Shown here: positions 1 to 6,494 of the stretch, one piece after another
Position numbering within the stretch: the first letter of the stretch is position 1
Layout: each line of letters begins with the position of its first letter
NCBI GenBank assembly: GCA_038247995.1
Contig: JBBRUG010000158.1
Coordinates: 1 to 13,178, forward strand
Source of the DNA: JBBRUG01 sp038247995
Lineage (GTDB): Bacteria > Chloroflexota > Chloroflexia > Chloroflexales > Chloroflexaceae
Length of the DNA stretch: 13,178 bases
Direction: 5' to 3'
Program-made: the position numbers and the translations under genes
Notes under the pieces: model-generated
Database searches by the model: none
What the model was told of the DNA's origin: nothing
The model's input: the letters and a program-made list of their open reading frames with translations, nothing else

Positions 1-127
1 AGGCTTCTTGCGGAGCTGTCGTGGGGGCCGGAGTGTCTGTGGGCGTCTGGGCTGTCGGTGTGCTGCATGCGCTGAGCAGAACAATGGTGATCAGGACGGC
101 GATGCGGCGCTGGAGTTGGATGTTCAA
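1..127 (-). CDS. Lipoprotein, N-terminal fragment (runs off the window)
   Basis: Only the first 42 codons are inside the window. Translation from a TTG at 127 gives a short basic start (QLQRR), a hydrophobic stretch (residues 9-18) and a lipobox LLSAC with the lipidation cysteine at residue 21, followed by a Thr/Pro-rich linker (STPTAQTPTDTPAPTT). This is the usual layout of an exported lipoprotein anchored to the outer face of the membrane by a diacylglyceryl cysteine and tethered by a flexible linker. The TTG start is chosen because a perfect AGGAGG sits at 133-138, 5 nt upstream, and because reading the same frame further upstream reaches a stop (158-160) with no ATG or GTG. The functional domain lies outside the window, so it may be a substrate-binding protein, an enzyme or a structural protein. 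The gene lies downstream of the serine hydrolase on the same strand, but a terminator-like hairpin separates them. Confidence 0.72.
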   Translation of the reverse strand, partial: MNIQLQRRIAVLITIVLLSACSTPTAQTPTDTPAPTTAPQEA

Positions 128-132
128 AAGTT

Positions 133-138
133 CCTCCT
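133..138 (-). promoter_or_regulatory. Shine-Dalgarno site deciding a TTG start
   Basis: The minus strand reads AGGAGG, then five bases, then TTG at 127-125. No ATG or GTG in that frame precedes it before a stop codon, so this site fixes the start of the lipoprotein gene. Confidence 0.7.
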
Positions 139-150
139 GAGTAGTTCCTC

Positions 151-178
151 CATACCGTCAGTATGAACGACCGGTATG
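151..178. promoter_or_regulatory. Inverted repeat upstream of the lipoprotein gene (operator candidate)
   Basis: CATACCG (151-157) is matched by its exact complement CGGTATG (172-178), and a second GTATG at 161-165 can pair with the first arm instead. The dyad lies 13 nt upstream of the AGGAGG of the lipoprotein gene, a typical place for a repressor site or a 5'-leader hairpin. I found no convincing -10 hexamer here. Confidence 0.35.
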
Positions 179-210
179 CTCTGGATTACCCAGGAACATG
201 ATCCAGGCAA

Positions 211-236
211 ATGGGCGGACACGAGGGTCCGCCCAT
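211..236 (-). terminator. Terminator-like hairpin after the serine hydrolase gene
   Basis: A perfect 10-bp stem (ATGGGCGGAC at 211-220 against GTCCGCCCAT at 227-236) has a 6-nt loop. It starts 39 nt after the stop codon of the serine hydrolase on the minus strand and is followed on that strand by only a short TTT. It probably ends that transcript before the lipoprotein gene, though the weak T tract leaves efficiency uncertain. Confidence 0.6.
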
Positions 237-275
237 CCGATGGAGTGGTGCAGTTTGCGCAATCTGCGGGTTGCC

Positions 276-2801
276 TTAGCGTTGCATAAATGGCAGGAAG
301 ATGCGCACTTCCGCCGGCGGAATAACGTCGATCAGCGGCGCATCGAAGCCTGCTTCCGGCGCGTGCAGTGGTGCGGATGGATTGAGTTCGAAGCTCACCT
401 GGGCAACCGGATCGGCTTCATCTGCATCGCGTTGGGCAAGGGTCGGTTCACCTGGCGTGGTGATCTCGGCCAGGCGCTGCGGGTGATCGATTTCAGCAAC
501 AGCCGCTTCCCCGGCAACCAGTTCGGGCATGGCCATACTGAGCACCGGCTCGGCCTCGCTGGTGCGCGCTGCTTCGCGGGCTGCTTGAACTGCCGGCAGC
601 AGCAATGCGATCAGCCGACCCGGTTCTACATCCTTGGTGCTAAGGATGAGGTCGATCGCGCCGTCAGGGTCGGCGTTCAGGTCGATCGTGCGCAGCAACG
701 TGCCCTGGCGGTCGGCGCGGCGGAGTTCGAGTGTGTAACCCTCGTGCGCCTCAAGGCCGCGCATGCGGAAGCTGAAGGCGCTGCCCGGCGCGCCGACGCT
801 CTGGTTGAGCGTAATGTTCGGCACCACAATCGGTGGAACTGTGTCCGGCCAGGTGGTGATGCTATCGGCAGCGTTGTCGAGCACGCTCTGGATTGTGTCG
901 TAGGCCAGGCCCGACGGATCGGAGCGCTGGTTGAACAGGGCCACAATATTCACCCCGTCGGCGCGCTGGCGTGCCAGCGTCCAGGTGCCGTCCAGGCTGC
1001 CGAAGAAGGCCCAACTCTGGCCGTTGCCGTTGCGCGGCTGGCCGCTGATCCAGTAGCCCTGGAGGAATTCGGCCACAGCGCGCCCGCTAGCGATCATGCC
1101 GCCGTGAGCCTCCATCGACTCGAGATCCCAGCAGCCGTAGGCGCAAGAGACGTTACCGTAGGGAGCATAAACGCTCTTATTGGTCTTGGTGGTATGGTAA
1201 TCCGGCTCGCGCGGGTTGGCCAGCGCCGCAGCGGTGCGCCCAAGCCGAATCTCGCTGTCGGCCACGCCAAGCGGGTTCATAATCGCGTTTTGCAGGTGGG
1301 CCGTATAGGACTGGCCCGTTGCTTGCTCAATAATCAGCCCGAGCAACATGTAGCCGAAGTTCGAGTAGGCGCTCTGGCTGCCCGGCGTGAAGTCGAGCGA
1401 TTTGCCCAGCGCCCAGCGCGCAATATTGGTTTTGCTCGGCGGGCTGGCAATATTCATATCAGCGGCGATCTCGGCGGCCTTGAACATCAGGTCGCCCGAC
1501 ACGTCCCGATCCCAGCCACCCTCATGTTTGAGTAAATGCTCGATTGTTATATCGCGTAGGCGGCTATCGAAGACGGCGGGCAAGGGCCAGGGATTGATAG
1601 CGAGGTGGCAGTTGGCCGGGCTGCCGGGCAGGCAGAACACGCGATCATTCAAGTTGAGCTGATTTTCTGTCGCGAGCTTGCGGATCGCTGCAGCTGTGAA
1701 GGGCTTGATCACGCTGGCCAGGCGCAGCAGCGCATTCTTCGGCATGGCAACCGTCTCGTTCTGATCCTTCCAGCCGTAACCGCGCTCGAGTACTACTTTG
1801 CCGTCCTTCATTACCAGCAGCGTGCCGCCGGGAATGCTGCGCGCCTCCATAAAGTTGACCATCGCATCGTCGAAGGCTTTAAGCGACGGAACGACCGTGC
1901 CGGTGACGGGGATATCGTATTGCGGCACTGCGCCGTTGGGCAGCAGGATCACCGCGTAGCGCTTCACGCCGGGCGCGATCTCATATGGCTCAATGTCGAT
2001 GATCCGCGCATTATGCTTCACCGTGAGGTGCTTCATCTGATCCACGGTGGCGATATTGTAGTACCACCACCATGCCGTGCCGGCGTTTTTTACCATCACT
2101 ACGCTGAAGGTGCCGTTGCCGTGGCGCTCGATATCGATCAGCCGTGCGCCATGCTCGTTAATTTTCTGGCTGATGAAATCCGGCGTCACATTCACATACC
2201 ACCACCAGCCGCTGGCGTCGGCGCCGGTATTCTTGATCATCACCACGTTGTAGTAGCGCTTGCCGTTGCTGACAAACGTGTTCAGATCGACCAGGCGGGC
2301 TTGGTGCTGAGTGAGCTTGTCGCTCACCGCTTGGGTCGAATCCAGATTTACGTACCACCACCAGCTTTTGGCGTCGGCGCCGGTATTGTTGACCATTACA
2401 ACAGCATATTTACGCACGCCGTTCTCGACATACGTCTCCAGATCGATTACGCGGGCCTGGTGCTCGTTGAGTTTCTGGCTGATGAAGTCGATTGAAACCC
2501 CGTAATACCACCACCAACTCTTCGCATACGCGCCGGTGTTGCGCACAAGCGTAGCGCTGACCCGGAACGGCGAGACGCTGTCGATCTCCAGGTCGGTGAT
2601 CCGATAGCCCTGGTTAACTTTTGCGCCGAGGTTAGTGAGTGTGGTGCCCTGAAACCACCACCAGGCCGTAGCGGTGGTAGTGGAGCGTTCAGCCTGGGCA
2701 AGCCCGGCGGGCAGCAGGCTGAGCAGCAAGGCCAGGAGGAGCGCCAGATGCATCCAGCGCAGGAAATGGCGGGCAGTCGAGGTTGGGTTTGGACGATTCA
2801 T
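276..2801 (-). CDS. Secreted class C beta-lactamase-type serine hydrolase with N-terminal WWW tandem repeats
   Basis: The product is 841 residues. The start is the ATG at 2801, because AGGAGG lies 5 nt upstream; an in-frame ATG 13 codons earlier has no such site. Residues 1-37 are a signal peptide ending AQA. Five repeats of about 45-52 residues follow, each headed by WWW (residues 47, 96, 147, 199, 244) and carrying a conserved pattern such as ISQKLNEHQARVIDLE. They resemble the bacterial tandem repeat domain BTRD1. From about residue 305 a serine hydrolase domain of the beta-lactamase class C/PBP family shows S363-V-I-K366, Y479-S-N481 and GSLDGT at 601-606. Known proteins joining these two parts are the polyglycine hydrolases, so an exported peptidase or esterase is likely; the substrate is unknown. 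Residues 680-841 look like an Ig-like tail, with an odd DUF1559-like motif at 730-746 and a terminal FLPFMQR. It stands alone, divergent from aceB. Confidence 0.9.
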   Translation of the reverse strand: MNRPNPTSTARHFLRWMHLALLLALLLSLLPAGLAQAERSTTTATAWWWFQGTTLTNLGAKVNQGYRITDLEIDSVSPFRVSATLVRNTGAYAKSWWWYYGVSIDFISQKLNEHQARVIDLETYVENGVRKYAVVMVNNTGADAKSWWWYVNLDSTQAVSDKLTQHQARLVDLNTFVSNGKRYYNVVMIKNTGADASGWWWYVNVTPDFISQKINEHGARLIDIERHGNGTFSVVMVKNAGTAWWWYYNIATVDQMKHLTVKHNARIIDIEPYEIAPGVKRYAVILLPNGAVPQYDIPVTGTVVPSLKAFDDAMVNFMEARSIPGGTLLVMKDGKVVLERGYGWKDQNETVAMPKNALLRLASVIKPFTAAAIRKLATENQLNLNDRVFCLPGSPANCHLAINPWPLPAVFDSRLRDITIEHLLKHEGGWDRDVSGDLMFKAAEIAADMNIASPPSKTNIARWALGKSLDFTPGSQSAYSNFGYMLLGLIIEQATGQSYTAHLQNAIMNPLGVADSEIRLGRTAAALANPREPDYHTTKTNKSVYAPYGNVSCAYGCWDLESMEAHGGMIASGRAVAEFLQGYWISGQPRNGNGQSWAFFGSLDGTWTLARQRADGVNIVALFNQRSDPSGLAYDTIQSVLDNAADSITTWPDTVPPIVVPNITLNQSVGAPGSAFSFRMRGLEAHEGYTLELRRADRQGTLLRTIDLNADPDGAIDLILSTKDVEPGRLIALLLPAVQAAREAARTSEAEPVLSMAMPELVAGEAAVAEIDHPQRLAEITTPGEPTLAQRDADEADPVAQVSFELNPSAPLHAPEAGFDAPLIDVIPPAEVRIFLPFMQR
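1950..2663 (-). repeat. Five tandem WWW protein repeats within the serine hydrolase
   Basis: On the minus strand TGG-TGG-TGG codons begin at 2663, 2516, 2363, 2207 and 2072, with periods of 147, 153, 156 and 135 bp. Each unit then encodes a conserved helix-strand pattern around (Q/K)xxx(H)xARxIDxE and ends in a strand such as YAVVMVNNTG. The units are diverged at the DNA level, so this is an old protein repeat rather than a recent duplication. The last unit ends near 1950. Confidence 0.8.
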
Positions 2802-2869
2802 TGGGGCCTCCTGATGATGTCGGCTGTGCGTAATGCCCACTCAACGCCGCCGGGAAGGATGCGCCGCCA

Positions 2870-3137
2870 GGATCACTGAACCACTGAGAACACTGAGAAC
2901 ACTGAGGAAGCACTGAAGCACTGAGGAACCACTGAAGCACTGAACCACTGAGGAACCACTGAAGCACTGAACCACTGAGGAACCACTGAAGCACTGAAAA
3001 CACTGAGAACACTGAGGAAGCACTGAATAGATTCTGCGTTGTCTCAGTGCCCTCAGTGCCCTCACGCACTCAGTGCTTCAGTGCCCTCAGTGCCCTCACG
3101 CACTCAGTGCTTCAGTGGTTCAGTGCCTCAGTGATCC
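2870..3137. repeat. Inverted array of CACTGA/TCAGTG units, 268 bp
   Basis: This fills most of the 417-bp gap between the divergent serine hydrolase and aceB starts. The left arm (2870-3026) holds 17 CACTGA units separated by 2-5 nt, including a 27-bp higher-order repeat present three times (2919-2999, last copy slightly changed). The right arm (3043-3137) holds nine TCAGTG units, i.e. the complement, including a 34-bp repeat present twice (copies begin at 3061 and 3095). The ends are exact inverse complements: GGATCACTGA at 2870-2879 and TCAGTGATCC at 3128-3137. A 16-nt non-repeat centre lies at 3027-3042. The region can form a long imperfect hairpin. I see no gene in it; it may be a non-autonomous repeat element or a structured intergenic spacer. 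Confidence 0.85.
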
Positions 3138-3167
3138 CCCTGTATCTCATCTGAAACCGAGGTAGGG

Positions 3168-3173
3168 TATAAT
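3168..3173 (+). promoter_or_regulatory. -10 element (TATAAT) for malate synthase
   Basis: A perfect TATAAT lies 45 nt upstream of the aceB ATG and just right of the inverted array. No TTGACA-like -35 is found 16-18 nt upstream; that stretch begins about 7 nt beyond the end of the right repeat arm. The promoter may therefore rely on an activator or an alternative -35. Confidence 0.6.
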
Positions 3174-3218
3174 ACGAACAGTGGAAGTTGTTTCCATATT
3201 GTGAAAAAGGAGTGCGCA

Positions 3219-4820
3219 ATGGCTGTCCTTACTCTCCCCGCCGGTGTGGAGCTTACCGGCCCGTTAGCGCCTGAGTACGCTGAAATCCTCACGCCTGAGG
3301 CCTTGGAGTTCCTGGCCGAACTGCATCGCCGCTTCAATGGGCGCCGTGCCGATCTTATGGCTGCGCGGGCAACCCGTCAGGCCGATCTCGATGCCGGAAA
3401 GTTGCCCGACTTCCTGCCCGAGACGGCAGACGTGCGTAATGGCGCTTGGACGATCGCGCCTTTCCCAGCCCAACTGAATGATCGCCGGGTCGAGATTACC
3501 GGCCCGGTCGAGCGCAAGATGATCATCAACGCGCTGAACTCCGGCGCGAAGGTGTTCATGGCCGACTTTGAAGACAGCAGCACGCCGACCTGGGAGAACA
3601 ACCTCCAGGGGCAGGCCAACCTACGTGACGCGCTGCTGCGCACGATCAGCTTCAGCAGCCCCGAGGGCAAGCAGTACCAACTCGGCGCGAATCCAGCCGT
3701 GCTTTTCGTGCGCCCGCGCGGCTGGCATCTTGATCAGAAGCACATGCTCGTGGACGGCGCGCCGATCTCCGGCGGCATCTTCGACTTTGGGCTGTTCTTC
3801 TTCCACAATGTGGTTCAGGCCACCACTGTCCAGGGCGGGCCGTACTTCTACCTGCCGAAGTTAGAGAGCCATCACGAGGCGCGGCTCTGGAATGAGATTT
3901 TTGTGGCTGCGCAGGAGTTGCGCGGCGTCGCGCAGGGCACGATCAAAGCCACCGTGCTGATCGAGACGATCCTGGCCGCCTTCGAGATGGACGAGATTCT
4001 TTACGAACTGCGCGCGCACTCGGCCGGGCTGAACTGCGGTCGCTGGGATTACATCTTCTCGTGCATCAAGAAGTTCCGCAACAACGCCGACTTCTGCCTG
4101 GCCGATCGGGTGCAGGTTTCGATGACGACCCATTTCATGCGCTCGTACTCGCTGCTCTGCATCAAGACATGCCATCGGCGCGGCGCGCACGCAATGGGCG
4201 GTATGGCGGCACAAATCCCGATCAAGAACGATGCAGAAGCGAACGAAGCAGCGCTGGCCAAGGTGCGTACCGACAAGCAGCGCGAGGCGAACGACGGCCA
4301 CGACGGGACCTGGGTGGCCCACCCCGGCCTGGTGCCGATCGCGTTTGAAGCGTTCGACGCCGTGCTCGGCGAGCGGCCAAACCAGATCGCCAAGCAGCGC
4401 CCCGATGTCGCCGTTACTGCCGCCGACCTGCTGCAGTTCGGCCCCGAAGGCCCGATCACCGAAAACGGCCTGCGCATGAATATCAATGTCGGTATTCAGT
4501 ACCTCGGCGCATGGTTGGCGGGCAACGGCTGTGTGCCGGTGTTCAACCTGATGGAAGACGCCGCGACGGCTGAGATCTCGCGGGCGCAGATCTGGCAATG
4601 GATTCGCAGCCCCAAGGGCGTACTCGACGACGGCCGCAAGGTAACGGTAGATCTGTTCCGCGGCATGCTGCCTGAAGAATTACTGAAGGTGCAGCAGATC
4701 CTCGGCCCGGTCTACAGCACCGGCAAATATGAAGCGGCTGCCGAACTCTTCAACGAGATCACCACCAGCGACGAATTTGTCGAGTTCCTGACCCTGCCGG
4801 CCTATCGGCAGATCGATTAA
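3219..4820 (+). CDS. aceB: Malate synthase A
   Basis: The enzyme condenses glyoxylate with acetyl-CoA to malate, the second step of the glyoxylate bypass, in the cytoplasm with Mg2+. The ATG at 3219 is chosen because AAGGAG (3207-3212) sits 6 nt upstream; the GTG at 3201 would place the ribosome site inside the gene. The resulting 533 residues match the usual length of form A. Family motifs are intact: DFEDSSTPTWENN (117-129), VRPRGWH with R167, the glutamate in LIET (E249), GLNCGRWDYIF (270-280, D277), the HDGTWVAHPG loop (361-370) and MEDAATAEIS with the likely catalytic base D447. The residue roles are assigned by recalled similarity to the E. coli enzyme. No isocitrate lyase gene accompanies it here, and it is a single-gene unit, divergent from the serine hydrolase. 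Identification is secure. Confidence 0.97.
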   Translation: MAVLTLPAGVELTGPLAPEYAEILTPEALEFLAELHRRFNGRRADLMAARATRQADLDAGKLPDFLPETADVRNGAWTIAPFPAQLNDRRVEITGPVERKMIINALNSGAKVFMADFEDSSTPTWENNLQGQANLRDALLRTISFSSPEGKQYQLGANPAVLFVRPRGWHLDQKHMLVDGAPISGGIFDFGLFFFHNVVQATTVQGGPYFYLPKLESHHEARLWNEIFVAAQELRGVAQGTIKATVLIETILAAFEMDEILYELRAHSAGLNCGRWDYIFSCIKKFRNNADFCLADRVQVSMTTHFMRSYSLLCIKTCHRRGAHAMGGMAAQIPIKNDAEANEAALAKVRTDKQREANDGHDGTWVAHPGLVPIAFEAFDAVLGERPNQIAKQRPDVAVTAADLLQFGPEGPITENGLRMNINVGIQYLGAWLAGNGCVPVFNLMEDAATAEISRAQIWQWIRSPKGVLDDGRKVTVDLFRGMLPEELLKVQQILGPVYSTGKYEAAAELFNEITTSDEFVEFLTLPAYRQID

Positions 4821-4829
4821 ATCGTTCTC

Positions 4830-4852
4830 ATGGATAGCGCAGCGCTATCCAT
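4830..4852. terminator. Near-perfect palindrome after aceB
   Basis: Two 11-nt arms (ATGGATAGCGC at 4830-4840 and its complement at 4842-4852) flank a single base, 10 nt after the aceB stop codon. A real hairpin would open a few central pairs. No T tract follows, so it is either a weak or factor-assisted terminator, an mRNA 3'-end stabiliser, or a protein-binding dyad. Confidence 0.45.
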
Positions 4853-4915
4853 TGATCATCCAAGAAATGCACACCTCTTGCCCAGCTACATACCGTAGCA
4901 CAGACGCAGGCAAGA

Positions 4916-4924
4916 TGCTAAAAT
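4916..4924 (+). promoter_or_regulatory. Extended -10 candidate for the epimerase gene
   Basis: The sequence TGCTAAAAT fits a TGn extended -10 (TAAAAT at 4919-4924), about 160 nt upstream of the epimerase start. The matching -35 region (near 4896) is poor. It would yield a leader of roughly 150 nt containing the hairpin at 5026-5063. This is a weak call. Confidence 0.3.
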
Positions 4925-5025
4925 TGGGCAGCTTGGGCTGCACCTATACAGATGGAACGCGCCTGCCGCGAGGTAGGACGCGACCGCTGGGCGAGCGTTA
5001 GGGCAGCCGACCAAGCTGTAGATTA

Positions 5026-5063
5026 GGCGAGGGAGGCGTCGCCGCTGACGCAGTACCCTCGCC
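5026..5063 (+). promoter_or_regulatory. Two-tier hairpin in the epimerase 5' leader
   Basis: GGCGAGGG (5026-5033) pairs perfectly with CCCTCGCC (5056-5063). Inside it GCGTC (5036-5040) pairs with GACGC (5047-5051) around a 6-nt loop, leaving 2- and 4-nt internal loops. The structure ends 10 nt before the GAGGTGG ribosome site (5074-5080) and 20 nt before the ATG, so it could control translation or be a transcription factor dyad. It matches no riboswitch class that I recognise. Confidence 0.45.
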
Positions 5064-5083
5064 GCACGACGACGAGGTGGACT

Positions 5084-6010
5084 ATGGCGTACTACCTGAT
5101 CGCGGGTGCTTCCGGCTATGTTGGTGCGCGTCTGGCTGAGCGTCTTTTGGCGCATGGCCACAAGGTGCGCGGGCTGGTAAAAAATCCTGAAGCCGATGGG
5201 GTTGATCGGCTGGCTGCTCGCGGGATGGCAGTCTGGACTGGTGATGTTACGCGGCCCGATACGCTGATTGGCGTCGCTGATGGTGTCGACTATGTCTTAA
5301 ACCTCACGTCGCGCCTGGTGATCGAGAATGGCTCAGTCCGCCGCACCTTTGTCGAAGGCAACCAGAACCTGATCGCCGCCTGCTCCCGTTCGCGTACGGT
5401 TCGGACCTACCTCTTTACCTCCGGTGTTGCTTCGTATGGTGATGCAGGCGAAACGCTCGTCGATGAGGACGCGCCGATTGCCCCCACCTACCCGCTGGGC
5501 GAAGTGCTCAGCGAAGCGGAGCAGGTGATCCTCCAGGCAGTGCGTCAGCATCGCTTCCCGGCCATGATCCTCCGCGTGGCGACAATTTACGGCCCTGATC
5601 GCGATCTCGTCGCTACGATCGAGGCCGGCACAACGACCGTCTATGGCAACGGGCGCAACTTCGTACCCCATATTCATATCGACGATCTGCTTGAAGTGCT
5701 GGAGCGCTTGCCGGCTGAAGGTCAGCCCGGTGCGATCTACAATGTCGGCGACGATCAACCGTTGCGCTGGATCGACCTGGTGAGTGATGTGCGCCAGCGG
5801 CTGGGGATGGTGCCGCCACGCACCTACTCGCCCGAGGTTGCGCTGCACGCCGGTATCGATCCGAGCGTTGTTGGGATACTTACCGCTTCGGTGCGCCTCG
5901 CGAATACCCGCCTCAAACACGACCTGAACCTAACCCTGCACTATCCCTCGGTGCTCGACTGGCTCGAACAGCGTTTGCCCGTTGAGCAGGCTGTGGCCGT
6001 GGGCGGGTAA
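5084..6010 (+). CDS. NAD(P)-binding epimerase/dehydratase-like protein (extended SDR)
   Basis: This 308-residue protein has the Rossmann glycine motif GASGYVG at residues 7-13, the acidic patch after strand 3 (GDVT) and the extended-SDR landmarks SGVASYG, RVATIYGP and FVPHIHIDDL (the last typical of nucleotide-sugar or terpene-type family members). It would use a bound nicotinamide cofactor in the cytoplasm to epimerise, dehydrate or reduce a substrate that cannot be named from sequence. Notably the active-site YxxxK appears as Y136-P-L-G-E140: the lysine is replaced by glutamate, while the downstream E-A-E pattern aligns, so catalysis may be altered or lost. GAGGTGG precedes the ATG by 3 nt. 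The gene is flanked by its own leader hairpin and a strong terminator, which implies single-gene transcription. Family assignment is strong, function is open. Confidence 0.87.
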   Translation: MAYYLIAGASGYVGARLAERLLAHGHKVRGLVKNPEADGVDRLAARGMAVWTGDVTRPDTLIGVADGVDYVLNLTSRLVIENGSVRRTFVEGNQNLIAACSRSRTVRTYLFTSGVASYGDAGETLVDEDAPIAPTYPLGEVLSEAEQVILQAVRQHRFPAMILRVATIYGPDRDLVATIEAGTTTVYGNGRNFVPHIHIDDLLEVLERLPAEGQPGAIYNVGDDQPLRWIDLVSDVRQRLGMVPPRTYSPEVALHAGIDPSVVGILTASVRLANTRLKHDLNLTLHYPSVLDWLEQRLPVEQAVAVGG

Positions 6011-6492
6011 GGTGTAACGCCCGGAAGGACGCTGCTGCGGCGGGGGCGGGCGGCGGGCTGAAGCCCGGTCGCCCGCCTTTTGTTTAGCGCCACTAGTTGG
6101 CCCGGTGCTTCTCCGTTCTCGATTGCGTCGAGCGTCGTCCACGAACCGTCAGTTTTCGCTGCATCCACTTTGGCTTGTCCGGCGGGGGTCATCAGGCCGG
6201 CGGCGATCATGCGCTCAATCCGCTGCTTGTTCGGGCGCGACCAGCCAGTGCTGCCCTTGCGCGGCGCGAACCATAACATTGCGCGCTCGTCATCCAGTTT
6301 ATTCCTCTTGCTGTCGATCCAGCCGAAGCAAAGCGCTTCTTCTACCACATCGTTATAGGCAGCGGTAGGCTTGCCGGTGGCTTTCTTGTAGCTCACCAGC
6401 CAGACGCCGTTGGACTGGGTGTAGTTAGCTTCGAGCCATGCGCCATTCGGGCGGGTCAGTGGATGGATCGCGTTTTCAGGGCGGTCAGCCAT
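5941..6492 (-). pseudogene. YdeI/OmpD-associated (OmdA-like) family protein, 3'-truncated
   Basis: From the ATG at 6492 (GGAGG four nt upstream) the first ~130 residues follow the YdeI/OmdA family closely: ANYTQSNGVWLVSYKKATGKP, EEALCFGWIDS (51-61), a FAPRK-type motif (75-79), IAAGLMTPAG and SWTTLDAIE. Members of this family are typically about 190-200 residues and finish with a region rich in FPPS and AKRPETRxxR motifs. Here the match stops near residue 130 (about 6095), and the frame then reads through the minus strand of the epimerase terminator and 70 bp of the epimerase gene, giving a low-complexity RRATGLQPAARPRRSS tail to residue 183. The C-terminal OmdA-type segment is therefore missing, so the gene is most likely inactive, though a short protein could still be made. 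Family function is poorly defined (bacteriocin protection and envelope stress have been suggested). Confidence 0.75.
6045..6085 (+). terminator. Intrinsic terminator of the epimerase gene
   Basis: GGCGGGC (6045-6051) pairs with GCCCGCC (6071-6077), and CGGGCT (6054-6059) with AGCCCG (6062-6067), followed directly by TTTTGTTT (6078-6085). It lies 34 nt after the epimerase stop codon. The same bases, read on the minus strand, are translated as the foreign tail of the truncated YdeI-like gene. Confidence 0.85.
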
Positions 6493-6494
6493 CT

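Noticed and set aside
198..1535. Long plus-strand open frame opposite the serine hydrolase
   Set aside because: Its translation is rich in Ala/Arg/His without recognisable motifs, while the minus strand has a signal peptide, repeats and an intact active site.
2689..3069. Minus-strand frames reading through the CACTGA array (phrases such as QCSQCSQW and SGSVLQWFL)
   Set aside because: The repetitive protein is a direct product of the DNA repeat. No ribosome site or conserved domain supports it.
2870..3137. CRISPR array
   Set aside because: Units are only 6 nt with 2-5-nt spacers, no unique 30-nt spacers occur, and the two halves are inverted.
3201..3218. GTG start for malate synthase
   Set aside because: It would place the AAGGAG ribosome site inside the coding region; the ATG at 3219 has ideal spacing and gives the usual family length.
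4821..5083. A small RNA or tRNA gene in the spacer after aceB
   Set aside because: Two hairpins are present but no cloverleaf, CCA-type end or terminator T run was found; only leader structure can be supported.
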